The notes below the pieces were generated by a model. It did not search any database. It was given only the letters and a program-made list of their open reading frames with translations, and was not told the DNA's origin. From a virus: 43,105 nt of DNA. Shown piece after piece: positions 1 through 6,803 of the stretch (the first letter of the stretch is position 1; each line of letters opens with the position of its first letter). The stretch is from IMG/VR virus record IMGVR_UViG_3300037070_000842, positions 1-43,105 of that record; one strand, 5' to 3'. The position numbers and the translations under genes are program-made.

Positions 1-1
1 A

Positions 2-126
2 GCTGCTGAGCTTGCTGGATGACTGCGAGGCGAGCGCCGAAGACCGCTCGCTGTCGAGGATTGCCTTCAGCTCGCGGACGGTCATCTTCTTGTTTTTAGC
101 CATCAGCAATTGCCCGCTGGTCTGAT
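2..126. repeat. Left copy of the 125-bp terminal overlap
   Basis: Bases 2-126 are identical to 42980-43104; the flanking bases differ at both ends (a versus c on the left, g versus c on the right). The overlap falls inside the start of the portal gene, so bases 1-103 on the minus strand are a duplicate of the portal N-terminus. The simplest reading is that a circular or circularly permuted genome of about 42,978 bp was written out with one overlap left in. A true terminal repeat of a packaged genome is possible, but an end inside the portal start would be unusual. Confidence 0.95.
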
Positions 127-282
127 GAAGTGCAGCAGCTCGGTCGCCAGCATCCGCAGCAGCACCTCACGCGCACACTTACGATCGTCACGCTCGATCA
201 GATGCTGCATGCCCTTGGCAAATTCCTGCTGGGTCCATTGGTTGACAGCGCTCACATCCACGATGGTGGGGTGCAGCTGCAT
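103..282 (-). CDS. Small protein coupled to the portal gene (59 aa)
   Basis: A 59-residue ORF beginning MQLHPTIVDV and ending PAGNC. It is predicted mostly helical and charged in the middle (QEFAKGMQHLIERDDRK). Its TGA stop overlaps the ATG of the portal gene as TGATG, so the two are probably translationally coupled. The start at 282 is preceded by an AAGG about ten bases upstream, and the frame is closed by a TAG a few codons further up. An operator-like GGTACAAAT lies 16 bases upstream of the start, so this may be the first gene of the portal-head transcription unit. I do not recognise the family. Position and size would suit a small head-assembly factor, but that is inference. Confidence 0.7.
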   Translation of the reverse strand: MQLHPTIVDVSAVNQWTQQEFAKGMQHLIERDDRKCAREVLLRMLATELLHFIRPAGNC

Positions 283-297
283 GCCGATGGACCTTGT

Positions 298-306
298 GGT
301 ACAAAT
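298..306. promoter_or_regulatory. Operator-like site GGTACAAAT ahead of the portal unit
   Basis: GGTACAAAT on the plus strand (ATTTGTACC in the direction of transcription) sits in the 66-base gap between the ORF ending at 349 and the start at 282. The same core occurs in the other regulatory gaps of the genome, including the Cro/CI region. A repressor-binding role is inferred. Confidence 0.5.
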
Positions 307-348
307 GTGCTAGGGCAGGACATGGAGAGGGCCATGCCACACCAACAC

Positions 349-573
349 TCAGAAACGCTGCAGATGACTGCCTGCGCTGGTGACGATGTCATCAGCGAGT
401 TTCAGATCACGTTCCGTTTTGAAGAAGAGAAGCCGATGCCAATCAGTGGCGTCGTTGCCGGTGTCGAGATCAGCGAAGAACTCGCCACCATTCTCTATCG
501 TGCGATCGTCAACGTCCCGGCGTAGGCCACTCGATCGGATAGGGCATATTTTTATATGCCGGATAGCGCTCAC
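349..573 (-). CDS. Hypothetical small acidic protein (up to 74 aa, start uncertain)
   Basis: Open frame of 74 residues from a GTG at 573, ending in SAGSHLQRF. The part downstream of the preceding gene's stop at 509 (residues about 22-74) is acidic and looks protein-like, with ADLDTGNDATDWHRLLFF. The first 65 bases overlap the 475-residue gene, and no clear ribosome-binding site or internal ATG fixes the start. It lies in line with the late genes between the 475-residue virion-type protein and the small gene before portal. No family is recognised. A competing 29-residue frame starting at the ATG near 494 exists in the same gap, so this call is weak. Confidence 0.35.
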   Translation of the reverse strand: MSAIRHIKICPIRSSGLRRDVDDRTIENGGEFFADLDTGNDATDWHRLLFFKTERDLKLADDIVTSAGSHLQRF

Positions 574-1936
574 CCATAAGGATCATGTCGCGCATTGTCG
601 CTGGCTGAATGCTATTCCGGCGAGCGCTGTCCATGATGAGATCGGACAGTATTTCAAGCTTTGGAGCGCCGATCGCGCTATCGACACCCGTCTGCGGGCC
701 AAACGTCCCCCATCCCAATCCTTGAGCCTGCACGGGGTTCAACCCCAACGGGCTCGCAACCTGATCGCGCCACCAGTCCTTAGCGGAAAACAATTCCGGC
801 GCTTTGATCGATCTCCCTGGGTTGGTTGTTTCCTTACGCACATCCGCCAACCCCACACCGCGTGACCAATGCGCGTCCCCTACCGGCAAAGCATTCTGAA
901 AACCAAGCTGCGGCACGCCGCTTGATTGAACATACAGCGGCACCTTCACAGTATTTGGATCAAACGTCAGCTCGCCAGTCTGCGAGTATCTTTGCATCTG
1001 CGGCGCATGCGCCGTCTTATGATGAATATGCGCAGCCATGCCACGCAGCTCGTCGGGGAAATCCCCACCACGCTCGTTTCGCTTCCTGCCGCCAAACTTC
1101 GTAAAATCATTGATGCGATTTTGCTGATCGAGATAATAGGCGGCGAGCCCTCGATTGAACTCCAGATCAACAGGACTACTTGGCGATGCCATCCCACCAA
1201 AACTGTTAAACCGTGTGAATTGTTTTCCGCCTTCCTCTTTTCCCAGCAGCTGCGTCAACCGATTATAAGCCGGGTCCATCGGATACCAGCCCACCATGCC
1301 GTGGTAGAACGGCTCGTTGAGCTTTTTCACCTCACTCATCGCGTTGACGAGGCGATTGGCGTTGCGTTGGTTGGTTATCTGCTCGGTGTGCTCGGAGCCG
1401 CGCGCGCCGGGCTTGAATTGAATGTTGGGCTCGCCACCCTGGCGAAAACTCATGTCGTGCAGATCACCGCGCGTCACCCCAAACAACTGCTTCAGCGCCG
1501 GGCTTTCTGGAGACGCAAGCGCAACAGCCTCCTGCGCAACCTGACGCGGGTCTTTGTAAATACCTGGGAAGCTATTACGCACTGGGTCGTCAACAGTGCG
1601 GCGAACCCGTTTTAAAAGTGCGCTCGCCGGTCCAGCCTGCGCATCGCTTGGCTGTAGCGCGCCACCCAGCGCCAGCATTGCAGCCTTGACCGGCAACCGG
1701 AACGGTCCACCCATCCCGTACAGCGCATAATCGAGCGGGGTTTTTGGAATGATCAGGTCTTCCTGCAGCTGCGTCAGCGCGCCTTCCTTACGGCCCGCCT
1801 GCGGCCTTACCGTCTCGCGTTGACGCCGCGCCGCGATCTCATGCGGCGAGGGCTGTCGCATCTGCGGCCACATCGGCACCGTGGTTGGGTCTTGCGGCGC
1901 ATACGCTTCCAGCATGTCCCAATAACTCATCGGCAT
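509..1936 (-). CDS. Large virion-associated hypothetical protein (475 aa)
   Basis: A 475-residue protein starting MPMSYWDMLEAYAPQ. The ATG at 1936 overlaps the stop of the preceding gene as TAATG, so I prefer it to the upstream in-frame ATG at 1969. The N-terminal 100 residues are Pro/Gln/Arg-rich. The middle holds FNSFGGMASPSSPVDLEFNR (about residues 245-265), a pattern I associate with phage proteins of unknown enzymatic function. The C-terminus ends EWPTPGR. The gene sits between the terminase region and portal, next to another large soluble protein with conserved His/Glu motifs. A virion-packaged (ejected) enzyme is possible; this is inference. Confidence 0.8.
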   Translation of the reverse strand: MPMSYWDMLEAYAPQDPTTVPMWPQMRQPSPHEIAARRQRETVRPQAGRKEGALTQLQEDLIIPKTPLDYALYGMGGPFRLPVKAAMLALGGALQPSDAQAGPASALLKRVRRTVDDPVRNSFPGIYKDPRQVAQEAVALASPESPALKQLFGVTRGDLHDMSFRQGGEPNIQFKPGARGSEHTEQITNQRNANRLVNAMSEVKKLNEPFYHGMVGWYPMDPAYNRLTQLLGKEEGGKQFTRFNSFGGMASPSSPVDLEFNRGLAAYYLDQQNRINDFTKFGGRKRNERGGDFPDELRGMAAHIHHKTAHAPQMQRYSQTGELTFDPNTVKVPLYVQSSGVPQLGFQNALPVGDAHWSRGVGLADVRKETTNPGRSIKAPELFSAKDWWRDQVASPLGLNPVQAQGLGWGTFGPQTGVDSAIGAPKLEILSDLIMDSARRNSIQPATMRDMILMGERYPAYKNMPYPIEWPTPGR

Positions 1937-2898
1937 TATTGCATCACCACCCAATCTGGAGGTTGCCACGGTTCAGGTGGCAATATTGGTCCTGGCTTAG
2001 GCTTTGGCGGCCTTGCGGCAACATCGCCCTGGCCGAAGTAGGGATTGAAATACTGCGGCGCTTGAAACACTGAACCAGCCGCAAGCATCCCGGGGATGGA
2101 GTACTTGCCTGCATCGGCCCAGGTCCAGGGCGGCATCAGACCGGCCTTCTGCTCGGCGTAGACAGTACCGGCACCACTTGCGCCCTTATTCGCCTCCGCC
2201 TGCGGACCAAAATTCACCCAACTGTTCTGTCCGCGCGTTTCAGATGTCATCGCCGGTAACGCCTCGGGCGAGTACATCCGGCTGTGCTCATGCCACGCAC
2301 GCTCCTCGCCCTTGTGCCGGAAAAACGGATTGCCGGGACCAAAGTGACCGTAGGCGTCATGCACCACGCGAAACGCGTCGTTCGCCACCGCATTCGGATT
2401 GTCGCCAACACGCCCAACCTTCTTCAACATCGGGTTCACGGCACTCTGCTGCCCGGTGCCATAACCGATCTCGGTCGGAAACACCCAGAGGCGACCCTTG
2501 TCCTTCAGATCGGCGTAACCCAGCGACGGCGATCGAGCGTAGGGGTCGGGCATCCCCGGTTTCATAAACTTGAAATCGAGCCCGGTATTTTTCAGCGCGT
2601 TGTACTGCCCCATCGTCTCATCGATCAGCGCATCGTAGGACCGCTTCACGGTCGGATGCAGCGGGGTGTGCTGCATGCTCTCGTATGCTTTGGCAATCTG
2701 CCGCGCCTGCGCCTCGTCAAACTCTGGATAGCGCGACGGCGGCTTATACGGGATGCCGTGCGCAGTTGCGTATTCGTGCGCCGCCTGCTCGATCGCCGGG
2801 ATCGGTCGCGCCTCGACGCGTCCGTAGGTTGGAATGTCAACGTGCGACGGCTTGCCAACGCGCAGGCTCTTGATGACGGCGTCGAGCAGCCCTGCCAT
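1936..2898 (-). CDS. Phage protein with HDxxGH and GEExxWxEH motifs (320 aa)
   Basis: The start at the ATG of 2898 (MAGLLDAVIKSLRVG) is preferred to the upstream ATG at 2952, because the upstream segment lies in a divergent promoter region and contains an operator-like site. The conserved-looking core has ND-FRVVHDAYGH (H180, D181, G184, H185), GEERAWHEH (E198, E199, H203, E204, H205) and ETRGQNSWVNFG (220-231). The His/Glu pattern would suit a metal-dependent enzyme. I recall related blocks in other phage virion or polyvalent proteins but cannot name the reaction. The C-terminus is Pro-rich. It is coupled by TAATG to the following 475-residue gene. An ejected, host-acting enzyme is inferred. 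Confidence 0.8.
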   Translation of the reverse strand: MAGLLDAVIKSLRVGKPSHVDIPTYGRVEARPIPAIEQAAHEYATAHGIPYKPPSRYPEFDEAQARQIAKAYESMQHTPLHPTVKRSYDALIDETMGQYNALKNTGLDFKFMKPGMPDPYARSPSLGYADLKDKGRLWVFPTEIGYGTGQQSAVNPMLKKVGRVGDNPNAVANDAFRVVHDAYGHFGPGNPFFRHKGEERAWHEHSRMYSPEALPAMTSETRGQNSWVNFGPQAEANKGASGAGTVYAEQKAGLMPPWTWADAGKYSIPGMLAAGSVFQAPQYFNPYFGQGDVAARPPKPKPGPILPPEPWQPPDWVVMQ

Positions 2899-2951
2899 CG
2901 ACACACCCTTGCTGCAGTGGTACAAATCGGAGACAGGCCTGGGGGACACCA
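2899..2951. promoter_or_regulatory. Divergent regulatory gap with operator-like GGTACAAAT
   Basis: This 53-base gap separates the minus-strand gene starting at 2898 from the plus-strand gene starting at 2952. GGTACAAAT lies at 2919-2927, 24 bases before the plus-strand ATG and 20 bases before the minus-strand ATG. The plus-strand gene has GGGGGA as its ribosome-binding site. A divergent promoter under repressor control is inferred; clear -35 and -10 boxes are not evident. Confidence 0.45.
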
Positions 2952-3173
2952 ATGCTGCTTATTCAAATCCTACTGGCGATCATCGCGCTGCCGGTGATCG
3001 CGCAGATCATCTTGGTGATCGTCGCGATGCGCCGGGAGCTGTCTCAACGTGAACCCGTGCGCATCCACCGCACGCCAAAACAAGTAACGCCGCCAACGCA
3101 GCAGCCGCCAAGGTATAAAGCCTTTGTGTGTGCGGTGGTCGCGATCGGCCTTCTCGTTGCTTATTACAATTGA
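2952..3173 (+). CDS. Small two-helix membrane protein (73 aa)
   Basis: A 73-residue protein with a strongly hydrophobic N-terminal segment (residues 2-26, LLIQILLAIIALPVIAQII), a basic Pro/Gln-rich middle and a second hydrophobic segment near the C-terminus (57-72, FVCAVVAIGLLVAYY). The start follows GGGGGACACCA. It is read from the plus strand, against the surrounding late genes, and is followed 8 bases later by a helix-turn-helix gene. The orientation matches the lysogeny and integration side of the genome and an operator-like site precedes it. A gene expressed in the lysogen, for example for superinfection exclusion, is possible. It could equally be a lysis-related membrane protein. No family is recognised. 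Confidence 0.7.
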   Translation: MLLIQILLAIIALPVIAQIILVIVAMRRELSQREPVRIHRTPKQVTPPTQQPPRYKAFVCAVVAIGLLVAYYN

Positions 3174-3181
3174 GGCGAGCC

Positions 3182-3448
3182 ATGAAAAAGAAGCGCAAGC
3201 AAACAAAACTAGCCACCAAGATACACAGCAATGCTCTAACGTCTGCTCTCATCAATGAACAGCAGCAACAACGTCTCATCTCGCCGGTTTTATCAATACA
3301 ACAAACTTGCACCTTCACGGGATTGGGCCGGGGCACGATCGTCAAACTAATAAAAGAGAAAAAGATCGACGCCAAGCAAATGGGTCGCAGAGTGCTGGTT
3401 CTGCGCGCCAGCCTCTACGAATATCTCGCGCGCCTGCCGAAACGGTAA
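3182..3448 (+). CDS. Excisionase-like helix-turn-helix protein (88 aa)
   Basis: Start at MKKKRKQTKLATK, preceded by TTGAGGCGAGCC. After a basic, Gln-rich leader of about 35 residues comes a MerR/excisionase-type fold: LSIQQTCTFTGLGRGTIVKL (39-58), then EKKIDAKQMGRRVLVLRASLYEYLARLP. This 'pick the helix, read the sheet, hydroxylated-residue-plus-LYEYL' pattern is typical of the HTH_17 family used by excisionases and small regulators. It is paralogous in layout to the gene at 22671-22925. The TAA stop at 3446-3448 directly abuts the stop of the convergent large terminase gene. A DNA-binding role is well supported; the target is unknown. Confidence 0.8.
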   Translation: MKKKRKQTKLATKIHSNALTSALINEQQQQRLISPVLSIQQTCTFTGLGRGTIVKLIKEKKIDAKQMGRRVLVLRASLYEYLARLPKR

Positions 3449-4879
3449 TCACACCACCCCAAGCTGCGGATACACCAGCTTCTTGGTGAACGCCTGCCGG
3501 TTGATGCGCTTGTCGAGTGCCATCGCGGCGTAGCGCATCGCGTCAGCCGCGTGCGATGTCCAGTCGTGCAGCGGCGTGCTCTTCAGCGCGCCAAGCTTGT
3601 CGTCCCACACGCTGCGGTACTGACGCAGCGCATCGATGCCGTACTTGCATTTCTTGCGATCGAACCAGACGCGCGGCAGGAACACGCGCACGCCATTGAT
3701 CCCTTCCTCGACGCGGTGCTGCGGTGCCAGTTCGAGCTGCCCGCGCAAGCCTAAAGTCTCCAGCACCTCGTAGCGGCTCTTGCCGGTGCCCAGCTCCTTC
3801 ACCATCACGTCATGCGGCACGATGTGGCCGCCATAGACGTAGTCGCGCGATTTGATCTGCTTGACGTAGTGCGCAAGGTCCTGGCCACGGCTTTCGTAGA
3901 AATCGATCGCGCGAACTTCGGCCTTTCCCACGGGCTGCAGAAACCAAATGGCGGTGCTGTCGCGCATGCCCAAATCCCACGCGGTCCACACCTGACCGGC
4001 GCTGTCGTAGGGCACGTTACCGATGCGGCCTTCAGCCTCCGCTGCGGTGATCAGTTTGTTGTAGTAGCTACCGGGCTGTCCTGCATCGAACGAGCACTCG
4101 AACTCCTGCAGGTAAACATCCTCGCTCAGGTCGTCGCGCGCGAGCCGCAGCTCCTCGTCATCGAGCAAGTGTGTCTCGGATGCTTTGAGCATCATCGTGA
4201 ACCAGCTCGGGTCGAGCTTCGCGCGTTCGTACAGTTCGTAGAAACTATTCCTACCCCGCGGAGTACCGATAAAAACCGCCCAACCCTTTCGATCGGCAAG
4301 CGCGGGACGAATAACCTCCGGCCAAATTCTCGGATCGTTGTCACTGTGCTCATCGAGCACAATGCCGTCGAGATACACACCACGCATCGCATGCATGTTG
4401 TCTGCGCCGTAGAGCCTCACTTGCGCGCCGTTGGGATAGTCGACACGCAACTCACTCTCGTTGAACGTCGCGCCGTGCTTCACCAGTGGTGTCGCTGCGT
4501 CCTTCAGGTAATCCCACGCCACCTGTTTCGACTGCTTCAGGTAAGGCGAGAGATACGCAAACCTGGGCCGCTCCCTGTCGCAGCTCAGCGCCGCGCGCTG
4601 CAGATCATGGATACACGCCACGGTCTTACCGGCGCGGCGGTGACACACCAGACAGGCGAAGCGTTCTTTGCGTTCGTGGAACGGCACGAACTGCATGCGC
4701 GGTGTGTAGCGGATCAGCACCGGCTGGCTCACCGGCTCGGCGGCGATCGGCGCGGCCTCTACTTGGATCTTAGGTTTTTCTTCAGGTGCCGGTTTTTCCT
4801 TCCACGGTCGCTTCGCCATCACACCACCACCCACCGCAGCTGCAGCCAAGCCACCCAGCAACACACGTCGCGTCGGCAT
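3449..4879 (-). CDS. terL: Large terminase subunit (ATPase/nuclease)
   Basis: Packaging motor protein that cleaves concatemeric DNA and drives it into the prohead. Walker A-like CHRRAGKT (79-86), Walker B GIVLDEH (172-178), coupling-type GTPRG (206-210), nuclease-domain WDLGMRDSTA (301-310) and the C-terminal SHAADAMRYA are visible. The ATG at 4879 overlaps the stop of the zinc-ribbon gene as TGATG; a GTG at 4882 is also in frame. This start gives the odd N-terminus MPTRRVLLGGLAAAAVGGGV, which looks like a twin-arginine signal, ahead of a Pro/Lys/Glu linker. The more conventional start would be MAKRPW (residue 21, base 4819), preceded only by GGTGGTGGTG. The length of 476 aa is normal for the family. 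Confidence 0.95.
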   Translation of the reverse strand: MPTRRVLLGGLAAAAVGGGVMAKRPWKEKPAPEEKPKIQVEAAPIAAEPVSQPVLIRYTPRMQFVPFHERKERFACLVCHRRAGKTVACIHDLQRAALSCDRERPRFAYLSPYLKQSKQVAWDYLKDAATPLVKHGATFNESELRVDYPNGAQVRLYGADNMHAMRGVYLDGIVLDEHSDNDPRIWPEVIRPALADRKGWAVFIGTPRGRNSFYELYERAKLDPSWFTMMLKASETHLLDDEELRLARDDLSEDVYLQEFECSFDAGQPGSYYNKLITAAEAEGRIGNVPYDSAGQVWTAWDLGMRDSTAIWFLQPVGKAEVRAIDFYESRGQDLAHYVKQIKSRDYVYGGHIVPHDVMVKELGTGKSRYEVLETLGLRGQLELAPQHRVEEGINGVRVFLPRVWFDRKKCKYGIDALRQYRSVWDDKLGALKSTPLHDWTSHAADAMRYAAMALDKRINRQAFTKKLVYPQLGVV

Positions 4880-5028
4880 CACGGCCCCCGGCTGAACAAC
4901 TTGCGAAAGAACTCACAGATCGGGCACGGCGATCGGTAGCGATGGTCTTCGGTCGCCGGATAGGCCTCGGGAAACTGATGTGCGGTTTCGACCAAGCCGC
5001 ATTTTCTGCAGTGCATGCCGAATGCCAT
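4879..5028 (-). CDS. Zinc-ribbon microprotein coupled to terL (49 aa)
   Basis: A 49-residue ORF with two CxxC knuckles, CRKC (7-10) and CPIC (35-38), separated by 24 residues, followed by a basic tail RKLFSRGP. This is the pattern of a small zinc ribbon. Its ATG overlaps the TGA of the upstream 138-residue gene (TGATG), and its own TGA overlaps the start of terL (TGATG), so it sits in a tightly coupled three-gene unit. A DNA- or protein-binding accessory to packaging is a reasonable inference from position alone. No named family is recognised. Confidence 0.75.
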   Translation of the reverse strand: MAFGMHCRKCGLVETAHQFPEAYPATEDHRYRSPCPICEFFRKLFSRGP

Positions 5029-5444
5029 CACCCCACCACTTCTTCGTCGTCAACGATATCAAACCGCCCCTCAGGATCGTTTGGACGCGGCCGCAACTTC
5101 ACCGCCTCCACCTCCGCGCGGGTGTCATGGTGGCAAGCCCCTCCGCTAAAAAATGGATACCAGTAGTCGGGCACTGACACTGGCGGGACCGGCTCACGGG
5201 GCCTGCGCGTAAGCGGCTTGCTGTCTTCCAGCTCATCGCTCGCGTGGTCCGACACCACTCCAGCGCCGTCATGAGCACCCCAGAAATCAGGATGCAGGGA
5301 GATGCTGCCGGTGCGGCGAATACTCTCGGCCCACATCGCTAGCGCAGCATCTGGCTCATCAAGCTCAATTGGGAACAGCTCAACATAACGCGCGCCGTCA
5401 AATAACTTGCGCATGCGCAGCCAGTTTTTACTTTGCCTGTTCAT
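5028..5444 (-). CDS. Hypothetical acidic protein (138 aa)
   Basis: The coding part of a longer open frame. The real start is taken as MNRQSKNWLRMRKLF at 5444, with AGG about ten bases upstream; residues further upstream in the frame are opposite-frame shadow of the membrane protein and lysozyme genes. The protein has a basic N-terminus, then ELFPIELDEPDAALAMWAES, a Pro-rich middle (PREPVPPVSVPDYWYPF) and an acidic C-terminus DIVDDEEVVG. Its stop overlaps the zinc-ribbon start as TGATG. No family is recognised. Confidence 0.7.
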   Translation of the reverse strand: MNRQSKNWLRMRKLFDGARYVELFPIELDEPDAALAMWAESIRRTGSISLHPDFWGAHDGAGVVSDHASDELEDSKPLTRRPREPVPPVSVPDYWYPFFSGGACHHDTRAEVEAVKLRPRPNDPEGRFDIVDDEEVVG

Positions 5445-5455
5445 TGTTGAACGGC

Positions 5456-5692
5456 CTATCTTTGCGGCGGTGGCGGGATGATGCACTGGCTCAGCAGCTT
5501 CTGCACCTCGGTCTGCATCGCCACAACCAGCTTGACGTTCTCCGCTCGCGCGGTGTTGTAGGTCGCGCCCTGGTAGTAGACAAAACCGATCAGCGCAAAG
5601 TTCATCACCACCAACGCGAGCGCCAGCGGCTGCGTCTTCATCGCATCGACAAAACCAACCGCAGCCTGTCCGGTGGTGTGGATCGGTGCCAT
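5456..5692 (-). CDS. Lysis-cassette single-span membrane protein (78 aa)
   Basis: A 78-residue protein with one hydrophobic segment (residues about 23-43, PLALALVVMNFALIGFVYY), then a helical stretch rich in Glu, Val and Gln, and a C-terminus CIIPPPPQR. Its ATG overlaps the lysozyme stop as TGATG. An N-terminal anchor followed by a short helical periplasmic part is compatible with an inner-membrane spanin or a holin-type protein. No lipoprotein partner (outer spanin) is visible. A lysis role is inferred from position. Confidence 0.65.
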   Translation of the reverse strand: MAPIHTTGQAAVGFVDAMKTQPLALALVVMNFALIGFVYYQGATYNTARAENVKLVVAMQTEVQKLLSQCIIPPPPQR

Positions 5693-6252
5693 CAGGCATC
5701 CCCATCGTCAACCTGCTGCGGCATCTCATCGAGCGGCAGCTCCACCAGCATGTCAGGCTTGCCGTCATAGTCCTTGTCGGGGATGTTGCGAAATAACAAG
5801 CTCTCGCTGTTACGCCTGCGCACCAATCCCGGCAGCACCTTGCCGCCACCCTTATTCCACTTCTTGAACTCTTCGGCGGCACTCGCGAAGCGACCGGCGT
5901 TCACCAGCTTCAGCAACGTGCTCTTCTGCAAATTACCCGCGCCGCAGTTGTAGGTGAAGCTCACCAGCGCGTCCCATTCCCACTGCCGTAGCGGCACCGT
6001 CACCAGCCGCCGCACGTCCTTCTCGAAGCTTTTCATGTCGCGCAGAAAGGCGTCGTCACACTGCTTGGCCGTCCACACCATATCCTTGGTGATCCGATGA
6101 CCGTGCTCGGTCGTCGTGCCCCAGCCGATCGTCGTCACGCCAGCCGGGCAGACATAGGCCTTGTACTGGTCCGGTCCTACCTTCTTCAGACAACCCTCAA
6201 ACGCCTTGATCAGGTTTGCGCCTGCGGGCGAGAGTGTGAGATCGTCGTTCAT
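5692..6252 (-). CDS. Endolysin, T4-type lysozyme (GH24 family, 186 aa)
   Basis: Muramidase that cleaves the glycan strands of peptidoglycan at the end of the lytic cycle. Start taken at MNDDLTLSPAG (6252); 44 further in-frame codons upstream overlap a divergent gene and are not family-like. The GH24 active-site region is FEGCLKK..AYVCPAGVTTIGWGTT, with E19 as the acid, C35 where T4 lysozyme has Asp, and T41. The Cys variant is known in this family. There is no signal-anchor, so export would depend on a holin. The C-terminal tail after FRNIPDKDYDG is acidic. The next gene is a coupled membrane protein. Confidence 0.93.
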   Translation of the reverse strand: MNDDLTLSPAGANLIKAFEGCLKKVGPDQYKAYVCPAGVTTIGWGTTTEHGHRITKDMVWTAKQCDDAFLRDMKSFEKDVRRLVTVPLRQWEWDALVSFTYNCGAGNLQKSTLLKLVNAGRFASAAEEFKKWNKGGGKVLPGLVRRRNSESLLFRNIPDKDYDGKPDMLVELPLDEMPQQVDDGDA

Positions 6253-6288
6253 CGCACACCCGTTAGTAGACCGGAATGGGAGGTTGCC

Positions 6289-6465
6289 ATGGACGAGGCG
6301 GCAATCAAAGCTCTGGTAGAAAGACAGGCCAGTGATGATGGGCTGTGGTTTCACGCCGAGACGTGCGCCGAGGCTTACGTGCAAGCGGCTCTACGCCAAC
6401 TGCACGCCGTCATTGAGGGGAGGACGCCAGAGCAATGCGCCGTCGATGTTCTGACCAGTTCTTAG
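6289..6465 (+). CDS. Small cassette protein A (58 aa)
   Basis: A 58-residue ORF (MDEAAIKALVERQASDDGLW...) on the plus strand, antisense to the late operon and diverging from the lysozyme gene. It contains GLWFHAETCAEAYVQAALR followed by QLHAVIEG, which should form a helix. I have an impression of similar short proteins in rhizobia but cannot check it. The start follows the first TAGACCGG leader with GGGAGG. The stop TAG belongs to the second leader copy. The function is unknown. Confidence 0.7.
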   Translation: MDEAAIKALVERQASDDGLWFHAETCAEAYVQAALRQLHAVIEGRTPEQCAVDVLTSS

Positions 6466-6483
6466 ACCGGGAAGGAGATACAC

Positions 6484-6579
6484 ATGACACAGTGGCTCCC
6501 AATATTGTGGTTTGCGACTCGGTACGGCACACGAGTCCGCGACAAGTACGGAAGCAGCAAGCTGTATTGCGAAATCTGA
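6484..6579 (+). CDS. Small cassette protein B (31 aa)
   Basis: A 31-residue ORF starting MTQWLPILWFATRYG, with a short hydrophobic, aromatic N-terminal stretch and a basic, Cys-containing C-terminus (YGSSKLYCEI). It is preceded by the second leader copy and a very strong AAGGAG ribosome-binding site eight bases upstream. It is followed by a TGA and then the third leader copy. Because of its size the call rests on the repeated leader arrangement. The function is unknown. Confidence 0.55.
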   Translation: MTQWLPILWFATRYGTRVRDKYGSSKLYCEI

Positions 6580-6608
6580 CCCGCTAATAGACCGGGAAGG
6601 GAAGTTGC

Positions 6609-6788
6609 ATGGCCGACAAGGATCAGAGAGAGCGACCGATTGAGGACTTGCAGGCCGCCGACGAGTTCCGGCACGCACTGGTGTCTCACAGGGACGGCGT
6701 TCTCGGCGGAGCCCCCCTGTGGCACGGCTGGGCGATCTTCGACGCCTTCCTTGCCGGTATGGACTACGCCCGCAATCAGCGTTCTTAG
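6609..6788 (+). CDS. Small cassette protein C (59 aa)
   Basis: A 59-residue ORF (MADKDQRERPIEDLQAADEF...) with a charged N-terminal helix and a conserved-looking C-terminal block APLWHGWAIFDAFLAGMDYA. It is preceded by the third leader copy with GGAAGGGAAG. Its TAG stop is the first codon of the fourth leader copy. It shares no obvious sequence with the other three cassette proteins, so the leader, not the coding part, is what repeats. The function is unknown. Confidence 0.7.
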   Translation: MADKDQRERPIEDLQAADEFRHALVSHRDGVLGGAPLWHGWAIFDAFLAGMDYARNQRS

Positions 6789-6803
6789 ACCGGCAGAGGT
6801 TGC

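Noticed and set aside
408-494. 29-codon minus-strand frame (about 408-494) after the 475-residue gene
   Set aside because: Very short, Ser/Thr/Ile-rich and without coupling or ribosome-binding site; the overlapping 74-codon frame is more protein-like, though also weak.
2955-2975. TTCAAATCC-like word reminiscent of a tRNA T-loop as an att core
   Set aside because: It lies in the start of the membrane protein gene far from the integrase, with no acceptor or anticodon arm nearby.
3812-4939. Plus-strand open frame of 375 codons opposite terL
   Set aside because: Shadow of the large terminase; no ribosome-binding site, no recognisable motifs, low-complexity Arg/His/Leu content.
5445-5882. N-terminal 146 codons of the frame ending at 5028
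   Set aside because: They overlap the membrane protein and lysozyme genes in another frame and have shadow-like Arg/Cys/Ser content; the real gene starts at 5444.
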